This document shows positions 36,888 to 39,960 of a stretch of DNA of 64,000 nt, one piece after another. This DNA comes from Neoarius graeffei (lineage: Eukaryota; Chordata; Actinopteri; Siluriformes; Ariidae). The notes under the pieces were generated by a model. The model saw only the letters and a list, made by a program, of their open reading frames with translations, was not told where the DNA came from and did no database searches. Both the position numbers and the translations under genes were made by a program. The stretch is taken from positions 16,879,446 to 16,943,445 of the forward strand of contig NC_083590.1 in the NCBI RefSeq assembly GCF_027579695.1, written 5' to 3'. The number at the start of each line of letters is the position of its first letter. The stretch's first letter is position 1.

Positions 36888-36996
36888 TCTGTCCTCTCTC
36901 TCTCTCTCTCTGCAGGATAATGAGTTTGGGAAGATGGGAGCTAGACTGAGTGAAATCTTTGAGCGCGAGTTCCACAGCATCTTTAAGACTCAGTAG
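5276..36996 (+). CDS. SP100/SP110/SP140-like nuclear body protein (HSR, two SAND, PHD, bromodomain), 14 exons
   Basis: Joining 5276-5434, 16340-16514, 16718-16930, 20223-20356, 20452-20496, 20599-20647, 20766-20930, 23439-23578, 23704-23766, 25785-25912, 26026-26131, 26216-26290, 27660-27803 and 36916-36996 gives 1677 nt (558 aa and a stop) with every phase compatible. All introns are GT-AG except intron 1, which is GC-AG. Approximate domains: HSR residues 8-110, basic/acidic linker 111-182, degenerate SAND 183-227, acidic linker, canonical SAND about 285-365, PHD 381-440, bromodomain 459-557. In the SP100 family, HSR mediates self-association, SAND binds DNA, and PHD-bromo reads chromatin in nuclear bodies; SP proteins respond to interferon. 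The gene is inflated to 32 kb by transposons. AIRE is less likely because only one PHD is present. Orthology within the family is unresolved, so no symbol is given. Confidence 0.85.
6086..6768 (-). mobile_element. TTAA-flanked DNA element (Kolobok-like) with THAP-domain exon
   Basis: TTAAAGTGCATAT at 6086 is mirrored by TTAAAGTGCGTAT in reverse complement ending at 6768, so the ends are inverted and start at TTAA. Kolobok and piggyBac elements target TTAA, and Kolobok transposases often carry a THAP domain. A THAP fragment lies inside on the minus strand. The 683-bp length means it is non-autonomous. Confidence 0.65.
6310..6432 (-). pseudogene. THAP zinc-finger N-terminal half
   Basis: Minus-strand translation from the second Met reads [20 protein letters not shown], then HRFPKD and KWERLV. 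This is the THAP pattern C-x4-C, N, (G)IS.HRFP.D and KW; the distal Cys/His and the AVPTIF region are missing. THAP domains are DNA-binding fingers of P/Kolobok-type transposases and their host derivatives. It sits in intron 1 of the SP-like gene in antisense, so it belongs to the TTAA element rather than to the host gene. Confidence 0.7.
6789..6981 (+). mobile_element. tRNA-derived SINE (family A), 5' part
   Basis: GGCACGGTGGTGTAGTGGTT followed by TCGCCTCACAGCAAGAAGGT carries an A-box-like TGGTGTAGTGG (6799-6809) and a B box GGTTCGAGCCC (6843-6853). The body resembles DANA/Mermaid-type SINE bodies (TTTCCCCCACAGTCCAAAGA). It is split by a DNA element at 6982 and resumes at 8413. Confidence 0.8.
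6982..8412. mobile_element. TIR element inserted in SINE, non-autonomous (Harbinger-like?)
   Basis: The SINE reads GACTCTAA to 6981 and CTAAATTGAC from 8413, so CTAA (or TAA) is duplicated. The ends are GGCTACATCCACAC and, in reverse complement, GCCCTGTCCACACGGCAAC. A TAA duplication would suit PIF/Harbinger. No transposase ORF is present. Confidence 0.6.
7292..7690. repeat. Tandem duplication, 201-bp period, inside the TIR element
   Basis: AAAGGTAATCCCATG starts at 7301 and again at 7502, and ATATGGCGGCGAGGATGACG recurs at the same offset. The two units are nearly identical up to GATGGATTAATTTG. Each has a GATGACGTA CRE-like core and ATGGCGGC. Confidence 0.9.
8413..8590 (+). mobile_element. 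SINE family A, 3' part
   Basis: This continues the SINE interrupted at 6981: CTAAATTGACTGTAGGTGTG, GTCAGCCCTGTGATGACCTGG, AGCTGGGATAGGCTCCAGCTT, ending in ATGGATGGATGG. Confidence 0.8.
8883..9236 (+). mobile_element. SINE family A copy with 12-bp target duplication
   Basis: GATATTTTGCAC flanks the copy at 8871-8882 and 9237-9248. The 5' A-box region is lost or replaced (8883-8905); the B box GGTTCGAGCCC and the full body remain, ending in a GAGAT-type tail. Confidence 0.85.
9262..10871 (-). mobile_element. Full-length Tc1-like transposon, transposase broken
   Basis: Terminal repeats CAGTGGTGCTTGAAAGTTTG and its reverse complement bound 1610 bp, with TA on both sides (9260-9261 and 10872-10873). 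The minus-strand transposase N-terminal half is open from about 10581 to 9988: helix-turn-helix ([20 protein letters not shown]), a second HTH-like part, and the first catalytic Asp in LWTDETNI. It stops after KCYVWRK, and the C-terminal half is frame-shifted. It is a dead copy of the family at 4022-4764. Confidence 0.9.
10872..12412. other. Intron 1 sequence; possible remnant of an older TIR element and a small minus-strand exon-like ORF
   Basis: AT-rich. GGTGTTGATAATTATGGACT near 11677 is the inverse of ATTATCAACACC near 8732, which may be the two ends of an old element split by the SINE and Tc1. On the minus strand, 11560-11478 encodes [28 protein letters not shown] and is followed by GTAAGC, a good donor. 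I do not recognise the protein. Confidence 0.3.
12415..13020 (-). mobile_element. Truncated mariner-type (IS630 superfamily) element
   Basis: Inverted ends CAGGGTTAGTCAAAATTATG and its reverse counterpart ending CTAACCCTG bound 606 bp, with TA outside. The minus-strand ORF (12969-12661) has [27 protein letters not shown] and [21 protein letters not shown]-type blocks, the C-terminal part of a DDE transposase. The N-terminal DNA-binding part and first catalytic Asp are missing. Confidence 0.8.
13023..14624 (-). mobile_element. Near-intact Tc1-like transposon inserted at the neighbouring element's TA
   Basis: Ends CAGTGGGGCAAAAAAATATT (left) and TATTTTTTGCCCCACTG (right) are flanked by TA at 13021-13022 and 14625-14626. 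The left TA is also the right TA of the mariner element, so it landed exactly in that target duplication. One frameshift separates the two parts of the transposase. Confidence 0.92.
13238..14259 (-). pseudogene. Tc1 transposase, DD34E, one frameshift
   Basis: The N-terminal part (14259-13999) holds the paired [51 protein letters not shown]. The C-terminal part (to 13238) holds [13 protein letters not shown] (Asp 1), [11 protein letters not shown] (Asp 2) and [11 protein letters not shown] (Glu). The break is a one-base deletion near 14003, where TTRGT-stop replaces a [11 protein letters not shown]-like junction. Otherwise it is open through to the C-terminus, so this is a fairly young copy. 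A cut-and-paste transposase acts in the nucleus on its own TIRs; this one is inactive as read. Confidence 0.9.
14627..16285. other. Intron 1 sequence without recognised genes
   Basis: Unique-looking intronic DNA. A small inverted element GGAGCTCTGCTCC / GGGGAGCTCCGC lies at 15400-15440. CACGTGATGTGATGCATGATG at 16040-16060 and a T-rich 15560-15580 run are the only compositional marks. The short ORFs are not supported. Confidence 0.3.
16292..16334 (+). repeat. (CT)n microsatellite serving as polypyrimidine tract of exon 2
   Basis: About 21 uninterrupted CT units end 4 bases before TTTGTAG, the acceptor of exon 2 of the SP-like gene. Confidence 0.9.
16340..16514 (+). CDS. SP-like exon 2: C-terminal half of HSR domain
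   Basis: Reads [58 protein letters not shown] and leaves phase 1 at GACG|GTCAGT. The pattern xVY.IL.WLEK, LF...F....LQ.YP.L is the second half of HSR. It joins exon 1 in phase 0 as LYQ-KVIKM. Confidence 0.85.
16718..16930 (+). CDS. SP-like exon 3: basic/acidic linker
   Basis: Starts at ATTTCAG|GC and ends TTAA|GTAAGT (phase 1 to phase 1). It encodes a charged, probably disordered segment: [59 protein letters not shown] looks like a nuclear localisation signal. SP-family proteins have similar low-complexity linkers between HSR and SAND. Confidence 0.8.
17189..17910. mobile_element. MITE with 18-bp terminal inverted repeats
   Basis: AGGGGTGTTCACACGGCA at 17189-17206 is the exact reverse complement of 17893-17910. 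T-runs flank both ends, so the target duplication is not clear. It contains several ACACCGGTGTA-like palindromic pieces and no credible ORF. Confidence 0.8.
18152..18190 (+). repeat. (CT)n/(GT)n microsatellite
   Basis: TGCTCTCTCT... runs to 18184, then CTCTGTGTGTGTG. It is intronic. Confidence 0.85.
18673..19007 (+). mobile_element. SINE family A copy with 14-bp target duplication
   Basis: CGATTTGTACTCAG occurs at 18659-18672 and 19008-19021, directly flanking GCAGCACGGTGGTGTAGTGG ... TATGGATAATGGATGGA. The A box is intact, and the B box is mutated to AGTTCAAGCCC. Confidence 0.9.
19193..19745 (-). mobile_element. Retroposon sharing a LINE 3' tail (family B), minus orientation
   Basis: In reverse complement it ends GGCAACCCCTAATGGGAGCAGCCGAAAGAAGAAGAAG, preceded by GCCAAATCAAATATG, the same tail as the + copy at 23238-23403 and the LINE ends at 44997 and 61543. 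The ORFs inside (19294-19748) read through repeat and are not genes. Confidence 0.6.
19870..19990. repeat. Interspersed repeat end (CAGGCCCATAAATATTTGGACA)
   Basis: This resembles a common fish element terminus of the CCCATAAATATTTGGACATTGA type, followed by TTTCAGCTTTAATTTGAGGGT. The class is not determined. Confidence 0.4.
20223..20356 (+). CDS. SP-like exon 4: first SAND-like segment (degenerate)
   Basis: Acceptor TTCCTGTAG, donor GAG|GTAAAT, phase 1 to 0. It reads [44 protein letters not shown]. The motif RWFT..EFE is the SAND core; the KDWK-type motif is replaced by RNRK, losing the Trp. The upstream LPVTCG...LYK part of SAND is absent from the preceding exon. Confidence 0.85.
20452..20496 (+). 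CDS. SP-like exon 5: 15-aa linker
   Basis: [15 protein letters not shown] between TTTGAAG and GTATTG, phase 0 to 0. Its small size and lack of domain make it inferred from splice sites and frame only. Confidence 0.55.
20599..20647 (+). CDS. SP-like exon 6: linker
   Basis: [16 protein letters not shown] between TTTTCACAG and GTTAGT, phase 0 to 1. An alternative acceptor at 20580 would add 18 bases in frame (DVLFSQ-type residues). Confidence 0.5.
20766..20930 (+). CDS. SP-like exon 7: acidic linker and start of second SAND
   Basis: Reads [53 protein letters not shown] and ends GCAG|GTAGGT in phase 1. LPVSCG..SG.LYK.RF is the exact opening of a SAND domain (LPVTCG...G.LYK.RF). It splices to exon 8, which completes it. 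Confidence 0.85.
21143..21682. mobile_element. MITE-like TIR element with a transposase scrap
   Basis: TTGGCCCTCATTTAT at 21143 is mirrored at 21668-21682 (ATAAATGAGGGCCAA). Inside, on the + strand, [20 protein letters not shown] and [10 protein letters not shown] resemble the first catalytic Asp block of Tc1/IS630-type transposases. It is too short to be autonomous. Confidence 0.65.
21780..22700. repeat. Satellite-like tandem array, about 315-bp period, three units
   Basis: AATTGTATCTCCTCTC recurs at 21961, 22273 and 22595 (spacings 312 and 322). TCGTTGT(A/T)TTGTCA and GGTTTTGGGTCGATC recur in step. Each unit looks like two related halves, both with (A)TCGTGTCTCCTC/ATTGTATCTCCTC motifs. It lies in intron 7 of the SP-like gene. 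Confidence 0.85.
23080..23237 (+). mobile_element. SINE family A, truncated
   Basis: GGCACAGTGGTGTCATGGTT ... CAGTCCAAAGACATGCAGGTTAGG stops at 23238, where a family B tail begins. Confidence 0.75.
23238..23403 (+). mobile_element. Retroposon family B (SINE with LINE-like 3' tail)
   Basis: TACCCAGCCACTGGGGTTGC, AGGGTTGCATCAGGTGTAAA, GCCAAATCAAATATGCCGAT, then GACCCCTAACAAGAGCAGCC and an AAGAAGAAGAAG tail. It ends only 35 bp before the exon 8 acceptor. Confidence 0.7.
23439..23578 (+). CDS. SP-like exon 8: core of second SAND
   Basis: Acceptor TGTTGCAG, donor AAG|GTAATT, phase 1 to 0. It reads [53 protein letters not shown] and the KDWK-like GHWKK with the following I.C.GK.L are retained, so this copy looks competent for the SAND fold and DNA contact. 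Confidence 0.88.
23704..23766 (+). CDS. SP-like exon 9: Cys-rich end of SAND region
   Basis: [21 protein letters not shown] between TTTGTAG and GTGAGT, phase 0 to 0. The four closely spaced Cys may form a small metal site after SAND; this is inferred from spacing. Confidence 0.75.
23945..24475. repeat. 146-bp tandem repeat rich in AGGTCA half-sites
   Basis: TGACCTTGGGTTTGACCTTT recurs at 23981 and 24127, with a diverged copy at 24273 (spacing 146). Each unit carries TCAAGGTCACTCAAGGTCAAA, two direct SF-1/ERR-type sites (for example 24000-24008 and 24010-24018). A further GACCTTGACCTTCACCTTGA cluster follows at 24449. Confidence 0.9.
24628..24900. repeat. Probable interspersed repeat fragment
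   Basis: CCAGAAAAAGTTGGGACGGT followed by AAAATGCAAATA and GCAGCGATTTCTAAATTGAC matches the style of a common fish repeat with AAAAAGTTGGGAC...AAATGCAAATAAAA. The 78-aa ORF across it is not supported as a gene. Confidence 0.4.
25155..25287. mobile_element. Short MITE, inverted ends GGTGGGTTTCCCAAAAGC
   Basis: GGTGGGTTTCCCAAAAGCAT on the left, GCTTTTGGGGGGAAACCCACC on the right. It is about 130 bp, AT-rich inside, with no ORF. A 17-base A-run follows at 25321. Confidence 0.75.
25785..25912 (+). CDS. SP-like exon 10: PHD finger, first part
   Basis: Reads [43 protein letters not shown], phase 0 to 2 at GG|GTGAGA. The C-x2-C ... C-x2-C ... H-x2-C ligands of a PHD finger are all visible, as is the acidic N-terminus that usually lies near the H3 N-terminal binding groove (DNDD). 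A GA microsatellite starts right at the donor. Confidence 0.9.
25914..25957 (+). repeat. (GA)n microsatellite overlapping the exon 10 donor
   Basis: GTGAGAGAGAGAGAGAAAGAG continues to 25957; the donor GTGAGA is its first unit. Confidence 0.9.
26026..26131 (+). CDS. SP-like exon 11: PHD finger end and linker
   Basis: [35 protein letters not shown] between GTGTGCAG and GTATAT, phase 2 to 0. W.C.FC supplies the last two PHD cysteines and the conserved Trp before them. A CA repeat follows the donor. Confidence 0.85.
26137..26165 (+). repeat. (CA)n microsatellite
   Basis: ACACACACACACACACATACACACACA directly after the exon 11 donor. Confidence 0.85.
26216..26290 (+). CDS. SP-like exon 12: first helix of bromodomain
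   Basis: [25 protein letters not shown] between TTTCGTCAG and GTAAGC, phase 0 to 0. CEYLLL.LY....R.F..DP is the SP140-type start of the bromodomain, ending in the ZA loop. Confidence 0.85.
26445..26870 (+). repeat. Left arm of a large inverted repeat around exon 13
   Basis: Blocks such as GAAAGAATCCAAAACGG, GACCGAGAAGAAGTGATTTT, AACTGCTCATTAAGG, CACCCTAGGTTCC, CTTCATGCCAGAAAGAATCA and AGAAGAAGCGATTTGTGTGG reappear as reverse complements at 29285-29813 and 35244-35335. Similarity to 28190-28350 is also inverted. Confidence 0.8.
26989..27057. repeat. Hairpin, 30-bp arms with one mismatch
   Basis: GAGGGCATAAACTCATCACC... (26989-27018) pairs with ...GGTGATGAGTTTATGCCCTC (27028-27057) over a 9-base loop. 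Confidence 0.9.
27660..27803 (+). CDS. SP-like exon 13: bromodomain central part
   Basis: [48 protein letters not shown] between CTTGTCCAG and GTGACA, phase 0 to 0. VP.Y..VI.KPM.L (ZA loop and helix A), F..DVRLIF.NC..FN (helices B and BC loop) are classic. The acetyl-lysine-binding Asn is present in FNK. Confidence 0.92.
27820..27846 (+). repeat. (GT)n microsatellite after exon 13
   Basis: TGTGTGTGTGTGTGTG... 18 bases after the donor. Confidence 0.85.
28190..28356 (-). repeat. Inverted copy of the 26870-27000 repeat
   Basis: GATGAGTTTATGCC, TTCACGAAAATCGCTTCTTC, CAGTTCTTCACTGATTTTTA, GGCAGGAAGGTCGGTCTGCC and TGGGGTGCATAT are the reverse complement of the block ending near 27000. Confidence 0.75.
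28357..28500. repeat. Hairpin, 50-bp arms, 47 of 50 paired
   Basis: 28357-28406 and 28451-28500 are reverse complements with three mismatches (core CCAGCTTAAGGTCGGTCCGT against its inverse). It sits next to the Crypton-like pseudogene and may be its terminus. Confidence 0.85.
28587..29090 (-). pseudogene. Crypton/KCTD1-ZMYM-type (DUF3504-like) recombinase N-terminal domain, one stop
   Basis: From ATG 29090: [20 protein letters not shown] and on to ISGES, then TAA at 28998-29000, then in the same frame [70 protein letters not shown], stopping at 28587-28589. The pattern Y.P..L.....IQR.L with FF...RKK.G..YEP is what I recognise from Crypton-derived proteins. Only the N-terminal domain is present and the Arg/Tyr catalytic part is missing. 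It is antisense in intron 13 of the SP-like gene. Confidence 0.55.
29285..29813 (-). repeat. Right arm of the large inverted repeat, interrupted
   Basis: CAGTTTCCACACAAATCGCT, TTCACCGATTTTGATTCTTT, CTGGCATGAAGG, CTTCTACACAGATTTACTTC, then (after a TTAA MITE) AGCAGTTCAACAGAAATCAC and TTTTGGATTCTTTCTGGTAA are the inverse of 26560-26800. It continues at 35244 beyond the LTR element. Confidence 0.8.
29462..29675. mobile_element. TTAA-flanked MITE (piggyBac-like) inside the repeat arm
   Basis: TTAACCTCCTAAGGC at 29462 and GCCCTAGGAGGTTAA to 29675 form inverted ends with TTAA targets. It disrupts an otherwise continuous GCCTTA|ATGAGC junction of the arm. No transposase is present. Confidence 0.8.
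29814..30363 (-). repeat. 3' LTR of the gypsy element (550 bp)
   Basis: Pairs with 34695-35243, with scattered differences (for example AAACCCGGGTCGCTGG against GAATCCAGGTCACTGG). A G-rich polypurine tract lies just inside at 30364-30380 (CCCCCCCCCC on +). AATAAA on the element strand maps to 29940-29945. Confidence 0.92.
30400..31496 (-). pseudogene. Integrase core, C-terminal domain and chromodomain of the gypsy element
   Basis: Catalytic core: [32 protein letters not shown], then [20 protein letters not shown] (second Asp) and [11 protein letters not shown] stop follows NGQT where a Glu-Arg would be expected, so the catalytic Glu is lost or displaced. After more breaks come [27 protein letters not shown] (SH3-like GPF motif) and the chromodomain [30 protein letters not shown]. 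Chromodomains steer chromoviral integration to particular chromatin. Confidence 0.88.
31500..33293 (-). pseudogene. Reverse transcriptase, RNase H and integrase zinc finger of the gypsy element
   Basis: A 597-codon open frame. RT blocks: [27 protein letters not shown] (Asp), [23 protein letters not shown] (YLDD at residues 221-224). RNase [44 protein letters not shown]. Integrase zinc finger: [28 protein letters not shown]. It ends in a premature stop after SKNP. The first 31 residues are frame-shifted relative to the protease end, so a break near 33200 separates protease from RT. Confidence 0.92.
33205..33680 (-). pseudogene. Aspartic protease region of the gypsy element
   Basis: [20 protein letters not shown] then [10 protein letters not shown] (active-site Asp at 33571-33573), followed by [18 protein letters not shown], the second conserved protease block. 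It is in a different frame from gag and from RT; whether the gag-to-protease shift is programmed or a mutation cannot be told from one copy. Confidence 0.85.
33672..34681 (-). pseudogene. Gag of the gypsy element with CCHC zinc knuckle
   Basis: A start at 34681 ([20 protein letters not shown]) lies 14 bases inside the LTR. One frameshift near 34545 moves the frame into [11 protein letters not shown], after which it is open: [40 protein letters not shown], then the knuckle [14 protein letters not shown]. Gag packages element RNA into particles. The length, about 330 codons, is normal for sushi-like elements. Confidence 0.88.
34683..34693 (-). promoter_or_regulatory. Self-priming primer-binding site of the gypsy element
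   Basis: On the element strand AAAGACTCCGT follows the 5' LTR by one base. It is complementary to ACGGAGTCTTT inside the LTR (35062-35072), 30 bases downstream of TATAAATA (35095-35102), exactly where transcription should start. No TGG-type tRNA site is present. This is the Tf1/sushi arrangement in which the 5' end of the RNA primes reverse transcription. Confidence 0.75.
34695..35243 (-). repeat. 5' LTR of the gypsy element (549 bp) with TATA box
   Basis: On the element strand: TGTTAGGACTGGG at the start, TATAAATA at 35102-35095, predicted start ACGG at 35072, AATAAA at 34826-34821, and CCCTAACA at the end. U3 would be about 170 bp. Confidence 0.92.
35244..35335 (-). repeat. Outer part of the right inverted-repeat arm
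   Basis: Continues the arm interrupted by the LTR element: TTTAGATTGTTCCTTCTGGA, CGGAGTGAGCTACGCCGTCA are the inverse of 26450-26515. Confidence 0.7.
35336..36088. other. Intron 13 sequence with an interspersed repeat
   Basis: CATGGAGCTCGTTTTGCGCA, GCTGGAACAGCTTTGCGCTT, TTAGTTCCAGTGAAGAGAAA and GGACCAGCTCTGTTCACAAC resemble a common fish repeat with GGAACAGGTTTGGGCCTCTTAGTTCCAGTGAAGG. The class is unknown. No exon is seen. Confidence 0.4.
36089..36910 (+). repeat. Long CT-rich array (822 bp) leading into the last exon
   Basis: Almost pure pyrimidine, with TCTC units broken by CATTCTGTCC, CTTTCC and CCCC variants. It ends TCTCTCTCTGCAG, the acceptor of exon 14. The long Ser/Leu ORFs across it are low-complexity artefacts. 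Confidence 0.95.
36916..36996 (+). CDS. SP-like exon 14: bromodomain end and stop
   Basis: [26 protein letters not shown] and TAG at 36994-36996. The pattern D..FG.MG..L...FE..F...F is the last helix of SP140-type bromodomains. Phase 0 joins exon 13 as HIFNK-DNEFG. A possible poly(A) signal AATAAA lies at 37825-37830; nearer ones are not seen. Confidence 0.92.
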   Translation, partial: DNEFGKMGARLSEIFEREFHSIFKTQ

Positions 36997-37365
36997 CGAT
37001 TCTCCACTTTAACTCTGTCACAACTCTTTCTCTCAGTGTTTATCTGTGCTTATACACTTTAAGATGAATAACTAATTAATTATTACTCTTTATGACAATA
37101 AGCTTCATATTTGGTACAGAATCATGTTGTTACCTTCTAAAGCAATAGGTGTTTTAGTTTTAAGTTGTGGTCACAGCTTTATGAACATATATACATTATT
37201 TGTTCCTTTATATTTTTAGGTTTAATTCAGATTTTATATTTGAATACTGAGTACAGTCTTTTTTCTGTGCATTCTTGTATTCTCTCTTAAAATAATTTAC
37301 TTCCTTCTTACTTGCACTTTTTATTGTTTCTATATCAATTGTTTATTTTCTGTGTCGCACACTTG

Positions 37366-37796
37366 CAGCTGCAGACAGATGTTTATATACACAGACATGA
37401 ATGTCATGGCAATGTTGGGCTTTCAGTGATTTCATGATTGTACAACATGCATCTTTAATAGAAAAAAAGAATTCGGTGCACAAGTTTTAATTTATTTTGA
37501 GTTTTCTGAACTCAACACGAGAACAGAATTATACATACAGGGTCAAAAATTTACATACACCACTTAGATTATTAATTCAGTGGTGCCGAAAGTTACAAAA
37601 CGTCTTAACTTCCCCAGGTCAAGGTCTCTTAACTTCCTATTAGTCACCAGCTGGTAGTGTCTCTGTGCCAACACTCACTGGCGTGACCAACACACAGTTC
37701 ATACCAGCATACGATTAAAGATGTCATTGAAATCCCAAAACCATCATGACATTCATATCCATGATGTCTGTGTATGTAAACTTCTGACCACAACTG
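37366..37796. mobile_element. Tc1-like MITE
   Basis: Left TTTATATACACAGACATGAA, TGTCATGGCAATGTTGGGCT; right TGTCATGATGGTTTTGGGAT in reverse complement with CAGTTGTGGTCAGAAGTTTA. The inverted ends resemble those of Tc1 elements of the CAGTTGTGGTCAGAAG type. No transposase. It lies downstream of the SP-like stop. Confidence 0.65.
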
Positions 37797-38045
37797 CATA
37801 TGAATACTCGGATTGGAAATGGTGAATAAAGCATTTGACTTATACAGCATTATCAGACTGTTTTCACTGTTTACTGACCAAGTGTTTACTTGAGTATGTG
37901 TGTGTTTTTCATTTTTCTCTACCAGTTATTTTGTCTGCTTGATTGTGTTGAAATATGAGCTTAAATGCTTTGTGTTGATACTTTATAACTTTTTAAATAT
38001 TTTGCGCTGTTAACACCAGACATTGTCACAAAGCAGCTTGAAGCC

Positions 38046-38498
38046 AGTATCTCACTGGGCTGCGACGGCTTGCGCCAAATTGCGAACGTCATTTGCGAGA
38101 GAGTTTCAAAAGTGTTTTGAAACATTCGCGGGGCTTCTCAATTTCCTCGCATGAGTCGCAAAGTGTCGCTTCTTCGTCACTGAAATTTTGAACATGTTCA
38201 AAAAATTTGTGCGACAAAATTTCTCTCAGAATAGCCACAAATGCGTCGCTGGTGTCGCAAAGCCGTCGCGAACCCTTCTCAAGTCGGTTTCCGTGAGGCT
38301 TCCTGTACTTCCCTGCCTGCCGAGGGAAAGCCAGGCTGCGACAGCCTGCGACTGGTTGGAGACACAACAATTGCGGTAAAATATGCGAATATCAATTCAA
38401 TGTGATTCCAAGTGAAAATTGTCGCTAATTCGCATATTTTATCGCAATTGTTGTGTCTCCAACTAGTCGTTGGCTGTCACAGCCCAGTGAGACACTAC
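38046..38498. mobile_element. Hairpin-bearing MITE
   Basis: Ends AGTATCTCACTGGGCTGCGAC and, in reverse complement, GTAGTGTCTCACTGGGCTGTGAC. Inside, 38351-38390 and 38428-38467 form a 40-bp stem with two mismatches (TTGGAGACACAACAATTGCG). GTCGC motifs recur throughout. The minus-strand ORF is not credible. Confidence 0.8.
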
Positions 38499-38529
38499 CC
38501 TTACAGAAAATTAAAGACTTTAAACATGA

Positions 38530-39305
38530 GCTAATTTTATCCCTAATCTATCCCCAATGATCAAGCTTGTGGCGACGGTGACAAGGAAAAACTCCCTCAG
38601 ACGACATGAAGAAGAAACCTTGAGAGGAACCCGACTCAAAAGGGAACCCATCCTCATCTGGGTGATAACAGATAGTATGATTATAAATAACTCGCTTCTA
38701 TAACTGTGTCCTACAGAGTCACAAAGTATAACTGTGTAACCAGGAAATTCATTATAGATTTAACATGAAGTCGGTTTTGTTGAAGTTATAAACTGTTCAT
38801 TGATGGAAACTTGAGTGCAAAACTGTTCATGACAACTGCAGTCCTAAAGTTATCAAGTCAACTGTAGTCTTCAGGCATAAATGTATTACTGTAAGTGTCC
38901 AGAACCATCTTACAAGTGCAACTTTCGACTGTCCATATGGGGCCGTCCTCTACAGGAGTGATGTGATGAGACTCCAACCAGACGTAGGGCATCAGGATGG
39001 ATCAGGCAGGTCCGAGGAGCAGAAGAGGTCAGAATCAGTGGTGTCTCAGGATCGACATGTAGCTCAGAGGACGGGATGCCTAGCTGTCCAAGGAAACTCT
39101 GCCAAGCGGTCCTCTGTCAGCAGGATTGCCTCAGACAATGGCACTGGAACCCCTCTACTGTTCCCTCCGGGCGATGAACTGCTCCAGCACCACCATATCG
39201 ATGATCCTGTTGGTGTCGTGCTCCTCAGCCAGCAGCCACCATCAGCAGGCATCAGGGAGCTGCTGCGCAAAAGCAAATGGGTGGCCGAGGACATCATTAA
39301 AATAA
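38530..39305. repeat. Interspersed repeat of unknown class
   Basis: GTGACAAGGAAAAACTCCCT, AAACCTTGAGAGGAACCCGA, CTCAAAAGGGAACCCATCCT is a sequence I associate with a common fish repeat. The 116-aa ORF at 38963 reads through it and is not supported. Confidence 0.45.
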
Positions 39306-39409
39306 TAATTTAAAAATGTAGTAATAATAATAAAGTAAACACAAACATAAATGGTTGTTGTTTGTATAACATCATGACATACATTAAAAATGCTTTACAA
39401 TGTAAATAT

Positions 39410-39545
39410 ACTCACTGACCAATTTATTATGAACATCTATACATTTTTGCAATTGTCCAATCAGCCAATCATGTGGCAGCAGCACAATCTGTAAAAAAAA
39501 AAATTCTACAGATACAGGTCAAGAGGTTCAGTTAATGTTCATATC
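39410..39545 (-). repeat. Fragment of the TTTATTAGGAACACC-type repeat
   Basis: In reverse complement it gives CATGATTGGCTGATTGGACA ... GTTCATAATAAATTGGTCAG. A longer copy lies at 44200-45122. Confidence 0.5.
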
Positions 39546-39689
39546 AAAAATCAGAATGGTGTCTGATCCAGTGAGCAGCAGTTCTGCAGGTACAGATGCC
39601 TTGTTGATGAGAGAAGTCAGAGGAAAATGGCCAGAATGACAGAAATGACACTGTAACTCGTAACTATAATAATAAGCCTTTATTTTGTC

Positions 39690-39960
39690 ACATGGATGCT
39701 CAAGCACAGCGAAATTTCTGCGCTGCATTTAAACCATCTGAAATCGTGAACACACACACATACCCAGAGCAGTGGGCAGCTATGCTACAGCGCCCGGGGA
39801 GCGGTTGGAAGTTAGGTGCCTTGCTCAAGTGCCTTGATACAGAGAGAAGTGAACTCAACTCAATCACTCAACTTCCCTAACATTTTTCCTGCCAGTCCCG
39901 GGAATCAAACCAGCAACCCTTTGGGCCTAAGGCTGTTTCTCTAACCTTCAGGACAATCCA
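39690..39960. repeat. Interspersed repeat fragment (GGGGAGCGGTTGGAAGTTAGGTGCCTTGC type)
   Basis: CAGTGGGCAGCTATGCTACA, GCGCCCGGGGAGCGGTTGGA, AGGTGCCTTGCTCAAGTGCC resembles a widespread fish repeat. No gene. Confidence 0.45.

Noticed and set aside
35996-36996. Long Ser/Leu-rich ORFs (up to 317 aa) on the + strand
   Set aside because: They are translations of the CT array in all three frames. Only the last 81 bases are coding, as exon 14.
39064-39313. ORFs of 77 and 116 aa near 39000-39300
   Set aside because: They lie in a common interspersed repeat and have no recognisable domain.
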